The notes: generated from the sequence alone by a model not told the origin. A stretch of DNA of 16,621 nucleotides from Paraneptunicella sp964228975 (GCA_964228975.1 CAXRCC010000070.1:1-16621), one strand, 5' to 3'. Numbered from the stretch's first letter, positions 1 to 6,082 are shown. Program-made: numbers and translations.

Positions 1-11
1 TCTTCCGATCT
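1..11. other. Illumina adapter remnant (not genomic)
   Basis: The first eleven bases, TCTTCCGATCT, are exactly the last eleven bases shared by the standard Illumina TruSeq adapters. They sit at the extreme end of the contig, where untrimmed adapter survives assembly. Genomic sequence begins at about base 12. An exact 11-base chance match precisely at the first base is very unlikely. Confidence 0.93.
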
Positions 12-24
12 AAAACCAAGAAGT

Positions 25-100
25 GGGTCGTTAGCTCAGTTGGTAGAGCAGTTGACTTTTAATCAATTGGTCGCTGGTTCGAATCCAGCACGACCCACCA
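25..100 (+). tRNA. tRNA-Lys(UUU), copy 1 of 3
   Basis: This is a 76-base cloverleaf. The acceptor strands are GGGTCGT and ACGACCC, the anticodon loop is CTTTTAA with anticodon TTT, the T arm is GCTGG-TTCGAAT-CCAGC, and the terminal CCA is encoded. It decodes AAA and AAG. It is identical base for base to the copies at 143-218 and 257-332. The flanking bases 19-24 (AGAAGT) and 100-105 (ACTTCT) are complementary and could lengthen the acceptor stem in the precursor. The promoter of the array lies beyond the contig edge. Confidence 0.98.
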
Positions 101-142
101 CTTCTACAAGGTAATTTAGGTTTTCAAATCCGATTTAAAGAT

Positions 143-218
143 GGGTCGTTAGCTCAGTTGGTAGAGCAGTTGACTTTTAATCAATTGGTCGCTGGTTCGA
201 ATCCAGCACGACCCACCA
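143..218 (+). tRNA. tRNA-Lys(UUU), copy 2 of 3
   Basis: This copy is identical to the tRNA-Lys at 25-100, including anticodon TTT and the encoded CCA, and is separated from it by a 42-base spacer. Bases 134-142 (TTTAAAGAT) pair with 218-227 with only C221 bulged out, giving nine potential base pairs that extend the acceptor stem. The three copies are probably one polycistronic tRNA transcript, because no terminator is seen between them. Confidence 0.98.
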
Positions 219-256
219 TCCTTTAAAAATTCCTTGTACAGTTTCGATTATGAGAT

Positions 257-332
257 GGGTCGTTAGCTCAGTTGGTAGAGCAGTTGACTTTTAATCAATT
301 GGTCGCTGGTTCGAATCCAGCACGACCCACCA
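257..332 (+). tRNA. tRNA-Lys(UUU), copy 3 of 3
   Basis: This is the third identical tRNA-Lys copy with anticodon TTT and encoded CCA, 38 bases after the second. The flanks GAGAT (252-256) and ATCTT (332-336) are complementary if one G-U pair is counted. No clear hairpin terminator follows. The downstream sequence has only a T-rich stretch near 358-366. Confidence 0.98.
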
Positions 333-426
333 TCTTCCTATATTTCTCTTCGATTGTTCCTTTTTTAAGTTTCCCAACATCAGTACAAGCAAATTCCATT
401 TTATCATGTTAAATATGACGCTTTTA

Positions 427-456
427 TTGGCAATACCAAACTGAATTTAAGATAAT
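427..456 (+). promoter_or_regulatory. candidate sigma-70 promoter for nadA
   Basis: A TTGGCA hexamer at 427-432 and a GATAAT hexamer at 451-456 are 18 bases apart, close to the housekeeping consensus. They lie about 90 bases before the nadA start in the otherwise featureless interval between the tRNA-Lys array and nadA. This is inferred from hexamer matches alone. Confidence 0.4.
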
Positions 457-547
457 GCCAGCCTTCGTGTTCAGTCAGCAGAAACCGAACCGAATGTGAG
501 AAGAAGTATTGTAGTTAAAGTAAATCCGACTAGATCAAGAGAGCAGA

Positions 548-1603
548 ATGATTCAGGCGAGTAGAGTAGATATTGATTATCCGTTTCCTAAAAAGCCAAC
601 TGTATTAACAGAGGTTCAAAAGGAGGCACATCGAGAGCAGATCAAAGCATTGTTAAAAGAAAAGAATGCTAAATTGATTGCACATTATTATACCGAGCCT
701 GAGATTCAAGCATTAGCGGAAGAAACAGGGGGCTTCGTTTCTGACTCATTAGAAATGGCAAGATTCGGTCGTGATTGCGATGCGGATACATTGATCATCG
801 CTGGTGTGAGATTTATGGGGGAGACCGCCAAAATCTTGAGCCCTGAAAAACGCGTATTTATGCCGACACTTGAAGCAACCTGTTCACTGGATTTAGGTTG
901 TCCAATCGAAGAGTTCAGTGCTTTTTGTGATGCGCATCCTGATCATACAGTTGTTGTTTACGCCAATACGTCTGCCGCAGTAAAAGCCAGAGCTGATTGG
1001 GTGGTTACATCAAGTATTGCTGTTGATGTTATTGAGCATCTAGAAGCTGAAGGCGAGAAGATTCTGTGGGCTCCTGATCGACACCTAGGTAGCTATATTG
1101 CGAAAAAAACCGGCGCGGACATGTTACTGTGGAATGGTGAATGTATCGTACACGATGAGTTTTCCGCAAATGCCTTGGCGGATATGAAGAAAGTCCATCC
1201 CGATGCCGCTATTTTGGTTCACCCAGAGTCTCCAGCAAGTGTTGTGGCTATGGCCGATGCGGTTGGTTCAACGTCTCAGTTGATTAAAGCTTCTCAAGAC
1301 TTACCTAATCAAAAGTTCATAGTCGCAACAGATAAAGGCATCTTTTATAAAATGCAGCAAATGGCGCCAGGAAAGGAGCTTATTGAAGCGCCTACGGCAG
1401 GTAATGGTGCAACGTGCCGAAGCTGTGCACATTGCCCTTGGATGGCAATGAATGGTTTGGAGGCGATTGAGAGTGTGCTCCTTAATTCAGTGGGGAATGA
1501 GATTTTCGTCGATGATGCTTTAAGAGAAAAGGCGTTAAAACCCCTGAACCGCATGCTTGGCTTTTCTGCTGATAACAAGTTAAAAGTAAAGGGAAACATA
1601 TAA
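548..1603 (+). CDS. nadA: quinolinate synthase NadA
   Basis: NadA condenses iminoaspartate (from NadB) with dihydroxyacetone phosphate to give quinolinate, the first pyridine intermediate of de novo NAD synthesis in the cytosol. The 351-residue protein has the family length. The three cysteines that hold the [4Fe-4S] cluster appear at C112, C199 (in NGECIVHDEF) and C296. C290, C293 and C296 form the CxxCxxC block; in E. coli NadA the equivalent outer cysteines can form a regulatory disulfide. The HYY motif lies at 46-48. The ribosome site is weak (AAGAGAG about six bases before ATG), but no better start is visible. The gene stands alone; nadB and nadC are not in the window. Only an AT-rich imperfect palindrome (about 1619-1649) follows it as a possible weak terminator. 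Confidence 0.97.
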   Translation: MIQASRVDIDYPFPKKPTVLTEVQKEAHREQIKALLKEKNAKLIAHYYTEPEIQALAEETGGFVSDSLEMARFGRDCDADTLIIAGVRFMGETAKILSPEKRVFMPTLEATCSLDLGCPIEEFSAFCDAHPDHTVVVYANTSAAVKARADWVVTSSIAVDVIEHLEAEGEKILWAPDRHLGSYIAKKTGADMLLWNGECIVHDEFSANALADMKKVHPDAAILVHPESPASVVAMADAVGSTSQLIKASQDLPNQKFIVATDKGIFYKMQQMAPGKELIEAPTAGNGATCRSCAHCPWMAMNGLEAIESVLLNSVGNEIFVDDALREKALKPLNRMLGFSADNKLKVKGNI

Positions 1604-1657
1604 AACGAACGTTTCAGTTAAAAAATAACCTAAAGAGTTTATTTTTTTAATATTTTC

Positions 1658-1686
1658 TTGATTCGTTAGGCCGAATTGCCTAACAT
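1658..1686 (+). promoter_or_regulatory. candidate promoter of tRNA-Ser
   Basis: TTGATT (1658-1663) and TAACAT (1681-1686) are separated by 17 bases and lie about 65 bases before the tRNA-Ser. The spacer and -10 contain a perfect inverted repeat, TTAGGC (1666-1671) and GCCTAA (1678-1683). The hexamers are only moderate matches, so this is a suggestion. Confidence 0.3.
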
Positions 1687-1688
1687 AC

Positions 1689-1722
1689 GCCACCTGCTTA
1701 GGCCAAAGGCTTAAAAGGTGGC
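1689..1722 (+). repeat. long hairpin between nadA and tRNA-Ser
   Basis: GCCACCT (1689-1695) pairs with AGGTGGC (1716-1722). Inside it TTAGGCC (1698-1704) pairs with GGCTTAA (1708-1714) around an AAA loop, with one G-U pair. This gives about 14 base pairs with a small internal bulge. No T-run follows, so it is not a standard intrinsic terminator. It could end or stabilise the nadA mRNA, or sit in the tRNA-Ser leader. Confidence 0.6.
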
Positions 1723-1751
1723 TGTTCAAAGCGGCTGCGCAATCAAAGATA

Positions 1752-1839
1752 GGTGAGGTGTCCGAGTGGCTGAAGGAGCACGCCTGGAAAGTGTGTATAC
1801 GGCAACGTATCGAGGGTTCGAATCCCTCCCTCACCGCCA
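1752..1839 (+). tRNA. tRNA-Ser(GGA)
   Basis: This 88-base class II tRNA has acceptor strands GGTGAGG and CCTCACC, discriminator G and an encoded CCA. It has a long variable arm (GTATACGGCAACGTAT region) and anticodon GGA at 1786-1788 within the loop CTGGAAA. It decodes UCC and UCU. It closely resembles the E. coli tRNA-Ser(GGA). The flanks CAAAGATA (1744-1751) and TATCTTTG (1840-1847) are perfectly complementary over eight bases and would extend the acceptor stem. No duplicated 3' tRNA end (attachment site) or integrase is visible nearby, although AT-rich accessory genes lie just downstream. Confidence 0.97.
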
Positions 1840-2109
1840 TATCTTTGCAATCCTCTTATAGTGCATTTCTGACATTTTCTTAGCTACTTACCTTTTGTTG
1901 AATTCATATATTATTAATATGAGCTATCTACGCGTTTGTCGTAATTTAAAGCGTTAGCTTCCCTCAAACTGGATGGGGCTCACATTAGAATATGATTGGG
2001 TGGGGCTGGGATGTGGTTTTTCTCGATTATTGATTGTGATGCTGGATTAAGTAAAGCAGCACTATCTACTTCACCTTAAAAAGTTGAATAGAATAGTTGG
2101 AAGATCAAA

Positions 2110-2820
2110 TTAAAACTTCGTAATACCCTCTCGAATAATACGTATGCTGTGTCGTCTTACGCTAAAGAGCAGCGTAAACATAATAAAATGCACTAAATAA
2201 ATGTAAGAATTTTGTAATATTGAAGCATTATCGACGCCTAGAAAATTAAAAAGTAATAATGCCGCGCAAATTAAAATATTCACCCAAATTAAGAATCCAA
2301 ATAGCCCGTAAATAAAGTGATCTAACGCTATTGGCTCAACTTTGTCAGGAAAATAACGAACGGTGATGAAAGGGCGTTTCATAATTAGCCGTCGAGTGAT
2401 GAACGCATTAAGTGTTAGGAACAAGTACCAAATTATGGAGTGGTTACTGGATACACTATACATCGCGTAGAGGTCGTTGAATAAGCTTACAAGTAACAAA
2501 GCGAAATAGTACCTGAAACAGCGCTCTTTTTTGAATACAAGTAAGCTTAGAAAGCCCACAATGTATAGGGCCCATTGAGTGTTATTGTTCATGGCAAGTG
2601 CTGTATAAATCAGTTGTTCTAATGCTTTTGCCAGAATAAGAATGGCGACAATACCGAGAAGGTTTACGTTCTTTCTCGCGTATAGGGCAATGAGGGATAA
2701 AAATATAAGGTAAAGCTGATCAAACACCAGTTCATTACCTAGGGTATATAAGCCTAACCCAAGCAAACATCCCGTAAAAATTATGCTAAGGACTTTATAT
2801 ACGTTAGGGGATAAAAACAT
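2110..2820 (-). CDS. multi-pass membrane protein of unknown function
   Basis: I do not recognise this 236-residue protein. It is very hydrophobic, with about eight likely membrane helices (roughly residues 9-27, 33-48, 53-75, 82-97, 102-121, 128-141, 168-195 and 205-220). A more polar, basic stretch at about 142-167 (RRLIMKRPFITVRYFPDKVEP) is probably a cytosolic loop, and the C-terminus is basic (RRHSIRIIREG). It has no signal peptide and no catalytic motif I can name. Its ATG follows directly on the TAG stop of the XRE regulator gene, with no gap, so the two are almost certainly translated from one mRNA and may depend on each other. The region is visibly more AT-rich than the housekeeping genes, which together with its place beside a tRNA gene suggests an acquired pair. 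Transport, sensing or toxin-like roles are all possible. Confidence 0.75.
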   Translation of the reverse strand: MFLSPNVYKVLSIIFTGCLLGLGLYTLGNELVFDQLYLIFLSLIALYARKNVNLLGIVAILILAKALEQLIYTALAMNNNTQWALYIVGFLSLLVFKKERCFRYYFALLLVSLFNDLYAMYSVSSNHSIIWYLFLTLNAFITRRLIMKRPFITVRYFPDKVEPIALDHFIYGLFGFLIWVNILICAALLLFNFLGVDNASILQNSYIYLVHFIMFTLLFSVRRHSIRIIREGITKF

Positions 2821-3096
2821 CTAGTATGGAAAAATCCTATCTATTAACCGCCTGAACTCACTTTTTGTGTCTTCTTGAGCTCTGGGCTTACAAATGAGCC
2901 ACCAGTTTGAGATTAATTCATTTTCCAATTCTTGAATAGTTGCGAGATAGCAATTCTCGATAGCGACGATCTTTTCGCGGCTAACTTGGAGTTTAGAGGC
3001 AAGGTCTTGTTGAGTTAATCCAGAATTTAGCCTTAACTTTCTCAAAACCTCAGATTGCGCAATGTGAGTTTTGTTTTCGCTTTTTTTAGATGTCAT
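2821..3096 (-). CDS. XRE-family helix-turn-helix regulator
   Basis: This 91-residue protein carries one Cro/C1-type helix-turn-helix at about residues 15-60, with the typical LRxxRxxxGLTQQDLASKLQVS core and the IEN that closes the recognition region. The rest is a short tail with a WW pair and basic residues. It presumably binds DNA and controls its own operon and the membrane protein whose start codon abuts its stop. The ribosome site before the ATG is poor. A perfect inverted repeat (GGAAATT/AATTTCC, 3131-3153) lies 35 bases upstream of the start and is a candidate operator. Small XRE regulators paired with membrane proteins recur in bacteria, but I cannot assign this pair to a named family. 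Confidence 0.85.
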   Translation of the reverse strand: MTSKKSENKTHIAQSEVLRKLRLNSGLTQQDLASKLQVSREKIVAIENCYLATIQELENELISNWWLICKPRAQEDTKSEFRRLIDRIFPY

Positions 3097-3434
3097 AGTT
3101 CAAGAACACTTGTTTTTAATTTAGATGATAGGAAATTCGTTAATTAAATTTCCGAAACGCAAATTTCTTCTAAAAATAGATTTCATCAGGTACTTTTAAG
3201 GAACAATGAGGTTAATATAGTAACCGAGAATTCACGCTTTACAAATTAATTAGATTAATTAATTCGGTGTGTATTCTAATAATCTATCAAATTTCTTTTA
3301 TTTAACGGGGGGATAGCGAATTATCTTGAAGGTGAAGTAAAGCGGAATTCAAATTTAAGTTTTAAACCTATTTATATATAAAATTACACATTAAGGTTGG
3401 TTTGTTGGTTAGTGAATCGACTTCGAGAATTGTA
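3097..3434. other. AT-rich gene-free stretch with palindromes
   Basis: No credible coding region is seen on either strand over these 338 bases. The stretch holds two inverted repeats. One is GGAAATT/AATTTCC at 3131-3153, close to the XRE gene start. The other is a pure A/T palindrome, AATTAATTA-gat-TAATTAATT, at 3244-3264. A third AAATTTC half-site lies at 3161-3167. It must contain the promoter of the minus-strand XRE operon and the 3' end of the DUF6471 transcript. I see no strong terminator hairpin. Confidence 0.6.
3131..3153 (-). promoter_or_regulatory. candidate operator upstream of XRE gene
   Basis: GGAAATT and AATTTCC form a perfect 7-base inverted repeat with a 9-base centre, 35 bases before the XRE start codon. 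Size and placement suit a dimeric XRE repressor binding its own promoter. A TATCAT hexamer on the minus strand adjoins it. This is inference from position and symmetry only. Confidence 0.35.
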
Positions 3435-3722
3435 TTAACCTAAGTTTGTTGAGTCAGAATCTTGCTTGTAATTAACCGTTTGCATGGTTTTCATTAAATG
3501 CCAATACCATGTAGTTCTGTGAGAGCCTTTACTTACTTTGTTACGTAAGCCTTGTTCTGTGATGGGTCTGCCGTTGTCGGTAAGTAGTTTGGCGAGTTTT
3601 TTATAGCTTAAGCCACGAAGCACCATTTCAGCTTTGATATGACGTTTGATTTCTTGCGCTGCAACTTTGTCTAGCGCTTTTTCTGAAGAGGATTTCTTTT
3701 TGGGATCTTCGTTCGATGGCAC
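3435..3722 (-). CDS. DUF6471 domain protein
   Basis: This 95-residue protein has a lysine/serine-rich start (about 1-22). It is followed by a compact domain at about residues 23-82 with the pattern IKAEMVLRGLSYKKLAKLL, a turn with DNGRPITEQGLRNKVSKG, and a hydrophobic W/L-containing helix. I recognise this as the DUF6471 type. Its layout resembles a small helix-turn-helix (helix, 'LAKLL', turn, recognition-like 'EQGLRNKVSKG'), so DNA binding is plausible but unproven. The start is GTG (complement of 3720-3722) with AAGG 12 bases upstream; no ATG start fits. It lies 68 bases after the SapC-family gene on the same strand, but a hairpin between them argues for at least partly separate transcripts. 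Confidence 0.8.
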   Translation of the reverse strand: MPSNEDPKKKSSSEKALDKVAAQEIKRHIKAEMVLRGLSYKKLAKLLTDNGRPITEQGLRNKVSKGSHRTTWYWHLMKTMQTVNYKQDSDSTNLG

Positions 3723-3756
3723 TGCAGTTATGAGCCTTAAATAAGAAGTGAGGGAA

Positions 3757-3780
3757 GGGCAACAGAACTAACTGTCGCCC
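3757..3780 (-). terminator. hairpin after the SapC-family gene
   Basis: On the minus strand GGGCGACAG pairs with CTGTTGCCC (one G-U pair) around a six-base loop, eleven bases after the SapC-family stop. The tract that follows is T/C-rich rather than a pure T-run, so termination may be partial and allow read-through into the DUF6471 gene. Confidence 0.45.
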
Positions 3781-3790
3781 TTAAACTTGA

Positions 3791-4501
3791 CTACGCTTGA
3801 GTCAACAAAGACTTACGACGGATCAAATTATTCATTTGACGCATTGAAAGCAAGTGAGTGTAAATCGGGTTTAGCAAACCACGCTTACGGAAATCAACGA
3901 ATACTTCGTCAGATAACTCTTCAAACTTTTTCTCATCAATGATGTAAACGCCATCAATATTGAATTGCTTGTCGTGAACAGTCACAGTGATTTGACGCTG
4001 AACCAATAGTTCTTTGTCCATCAACTCTTTTGCAAAACCTTTAGTAAGGTGTTCTTGTTCTAGGTAAGTGCGCATCGCTTCTTTTTGTTTACCTAAGAAT
4101 TCAGTTTCGCTGCCATTTTCATCAAATAGCGCAACACCTTCTTCTTCGTTAACAAGTTCGCTGTCGAAATCGACGGCGATACCGAAGTTTGCTTTGTCTT
4201 CAGGATTCTGAAGAAGACCGAATGGGCGGTGCGTGTAGCGTGCTGGCATGTATGCCGCATCCCAATCAGAACCTTTTACGAACAGGTTTTCACCGCGCTC
4301 GATACCCATTAGCGCAACAACTTGGATGTCGTCACTTTCTGCATTTTTAATAAAGCAAATTGGGAATTCAGTTGCAGCGTGAGAAAACTCACCCAAAACA
4401 AGCGGTAAAATGCTTTGTTGTTTAAGGTCGCTTACGTCACGATTTGTTTTAATTTTAATATTCTTATGAGTATTGCTATTTAAAAGTTCTACCTTAGCCA
4501 T
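3791..4501 (-). CDS. SapC family protein
   Basis: The 236-residue sequence has the SapC family pattern: an N-terminal 'LNSNTHKNIKIKTNRD' strand, 'SILPLVLGEFSHAATEFPICF', 'WDAAYMPARYTHRPFGL', an acidic 'LFDENGSETEFLGKQ' segment and a C-terminal half starting near the 'LLVQRQITVTV' strand. The family is named after a Campylobacter S-layer gene cluster, but in most proteobacteria SapC-like proteins are single cytosolic genes without a tested role. No S-layer gene or secretion ATPase is present here, so a surface-layer function should not be assumed. There is no signal peptide. The ATG is preceded by CGGAACAGTA, a weak GGA ribosome site. An inverted repeat (4553-4604) lies in its leader. Confidence 0.88.
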   Translation of the reverse strand: MAKVELLNSNTHKNIKIKTNRDVSDLKQQSILPLVLGEFSHAATEFPICFIKNAESDDIQVVALMGIERGENLFVKGSDWDAAYMPARYTHRPFGLLQNPEDKANFGIAVDFDSELVNEEEGVALFDENGSETEFLGKQKEAMRTYLEQEHLTKGFAKELMDKELLVQRQITVTVHDKQFNIDGVYIIDEKKFEELSDEVFVDFRKRGLLNPIYTHLLSMRQMNNLIRRKSLLTQA

Positions 4502-4552
4502 TACTGTTCCGAAAATGAATTAATGGTTGTTTAAATTAATGCGTCATACTAA

Positions 4553-4604
4553 CGACCTTTCGAAATTTAACAACTTTATTATGCAAATTTTTACATAAAG
4601 GTCG
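4553..4604. repeat. nested inverted repeat between cyclase and SapC genes
   Basis: CGACCTTT (4553-4560) and AAAGGTCG (4597-4604) are perfect 8-base arms. Within them TTATG (4579-4583) and CATAA (4594-4598) flank an AT-rich near-palindrome. The element fills most of the gap between the cyclase stop and the SapC-family start and would be transcribed if the cyclase mRNA reads through. No T-run follows either arm, so I do not call it a terminator. Confidence 0.45.
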
Positions 4605-4617
4605 CGGATTGCTTGGC

Positions 4618-5754
4618 TTATGCGTGTGTAAAGCTACTGTCGGTATTCAGGCTTTCTGTTCGGAACACAACAGGTTGTGGCTGGAACTGGTTTCTTCCGT
4701 TTTCTTTGGCTTTGCGTAGGTGTTCATCGGCGCGCTTGATGGCCACATCAATTGGCGTATTGATGTTAATTTCACTGACACCCATGCTCACAGTGATTAC
4801 GGTTTTTTTAACGCCAAGCTCGCTTTGTTTTAGCGCCAACCGATCCTTTATTTTTTGTGCCACGATCAAGGCTTGCGTTGAGTTTGTTTGAGGCAATATA
4901 AGCATAAATTCCTCTCCTCCCCAACGGGCGATAGTGTCTTGTTTTCTTATCGCGTTTTTGAAGAGGGTGCCAAGGGAAATAATGACTTTATCGCCTTGTT
5001 CATGCCCGTATTTATCATTCACTTTTCTAAAGTGATCAACATCACAAAGAATAATCGACACAGGGGAAAGGTTTCGCTCGATACGTCGGTATTCATATTC
5101 TAATTTATCGAGTGCTTCTTTTCGGTTGGGAAGTTGCGTGAGCAAATCGTATTTAGCCATTTGCTCAAACTTACGACTTATTTTATTCATAAAGTCGAAG
5201 GAGCGTTGCCTTGAGTGTTCATAATAAGAAAAGAGAATAGTCACACTCAAAAAGGAAAAAACAAGACTAATTTTATAGTCCAATGTATAGGTGGTTGCTA
5301 AGAGCGCGTTGTTAGGCGTGAAAAGCAAAAGGCATAGTGCGCTAATAAATAATGCGATATTCATTAGGCCCCGTTTTAAACCATCCAAAAATAGTGCGAC
5401 AGGCGAGACTAAATAGATCCAAAGCGGGCCATTATTGTTTACGCCACCAGAATAAACCAAATACAGCATTAGCAGCAGTATTGAATAGAGAATAAGGTGA
5501 ACATACACATTTTTGTTGCCGGTATAACGTTGTAGAACGTGAATAACGAAATAGCTGCATCCAAGAGAATATAAAACGGATACAAGAACAGGGTAGCTCT
5601 CTAACGATAAAACGGCTCCAAATCCGAAGCAGAGTAACATGCCAATGAGTCCAAGCAGGTTGACCATAAGCGCTTTATGGTTTCTGTCGGGTCGGTTATG
5701 CGGGTAAACACCCACATTAAGGTATTCATTTATGGTACTTTTTAAGAAAATCAT
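4618..5754 (-). CDS. membrane-anchored GGDEF diguanylate cyclase
   Basis: This enzyme makes the second messenger cyclic di-GMP from two GTP. The 378-residue protein begins with about six membrane helices (about residues 29-49, 54-75, 84-101, 110-122, 129-146 and 160-178) forming a MASE-like sensor region. The GGDEF domain starts at DLLTQLPNR (203-211). The metal-binding aspartate is at 238 (CDVDHF), the active-site GGEEF at 279-283, and the inhibitory RxxD site (RKQD) at 270-273, five residues before it. All key residues are intact, so it should be active and subject to product inhibition. There is no EAL domain. An in-frame TAA two codons upstream fixes the ATG start; AAGG lies ten bases before it. 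A 49-codon ORF ends nine bases upstream on the same strand. The signal sensed by the membrane part is unknown. Confidence 0.93.
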   Translation of the reverse strand: MIFLKSTINEYLNVGVYPHNRPDRNHKALMVNLLGLIGMLLCFGFGAVLSLESYPVLVSVLYSLGCSYFVIHVLQRYTGNKNVYVHLILYSILLLMLYLVYSGGVNNNGPLWIYLVSPVALFLDGLKRGLMNIALFISALCLLLFTPNNALLATTYTLDYKISLVFSFLSVTILFSYYEHSRQRSFDFMNKISRKFEQMAKYDLLTQLPNRKEALDKLEYEYRRIERNLSPVSIILCDVDHFRKVNDKYGHEQGDKVIISLGTLFKNAIRKQDTIARWGGEEFMLILPQTNSTQALIVAQKIKDRLALKQSELGVKKTVITVSMGVSEININTPIDVAIKRADEHLRKAKENGRNQFQPQPVVFRTESLNTDSSFTHA

Positions 5755-5763
5755 AGCTTAGCC

Positions 5764-5913
5764 TTAGCTATCCTCCTCGGTTTGGCGGGTCGTGAGTGCG
5801 AGCTGCAAACTTACCCAGCGGGCCTGATGTAAAAGAGGTATACACAAGTGCCCAGCCAGAGAAATAATATTACCAGCAAGGTAGCCTCTTTTTCCAGCAA
5901 TTAAATGTCTCAT
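5764..5913 (-). CDS. possible 49-residue small protein ahead of the cyclase
   Basis: An ATG (complement of 5911-5913) preceded by AAGGAAAG at good spacing opens a 49-codon frame ending in TAA at 5764-5766, nine bases before the cyclase start. The ribosome site is better than that of most genes in the window. The product starts MRHLIAGKRGYL, has a mildly hydrophobic central part (about residues 12-28, GNIISLAGHLCIPLL) and ends in an acidic tail, TTRQTEEDS. I do not recognise a family. Its GAGGAGG near the 3' end lies too far from the cyclase ATG to be that gene's own ribosome site. It could be a small partner, a leader peptide that couples translation to the cyclase, or a chance ORF. Support comes from the ribosome site and operon-like spacing only. 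Confidence 0.5.
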   Translation of the reverse strand: MRHLIAGKRGYLAGNIISLAGHLCIPLLHQARWVSLQLALTTRQTEEDS

Positions 5914-6082
5914 TTTTACTTTCCTTGTTATAAGCGTGTTTCATTCAAAATAGCGGTGTCTTGAGCGACCTTAAAACCCTCCCTTTCACTGGCTTTGTGA
6001 GTCCAGTTTCGGTACTATCGCGCCCGATTTTAATTTGTCAGTCAGGCACTGGATTTACGTTCCAGCCAGCTAAGAGGTGTTT

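Noticed and set aside
25..332. Three regularly spaced identical repeats, CRISPR-like at first glance
   Set aside because: The repeats are complete 76-base tRNA-Lys genes with anticodon, T loop and CCA. Spacers differ in length and no cas gene is present.
1973..2050. 25-codon plus-strand ORF after tRNA-Ser
   Set aside because: It has no ribosome site, no recognisable features and a length easily reached by chance.
1840..2109. Integration (att) duplicate of the tRNA-Ser 3' end marking a genomic island
   Set aside because: No second copy of the tRNA-Ser 3' sequence and no integrase gene is visible in the window.
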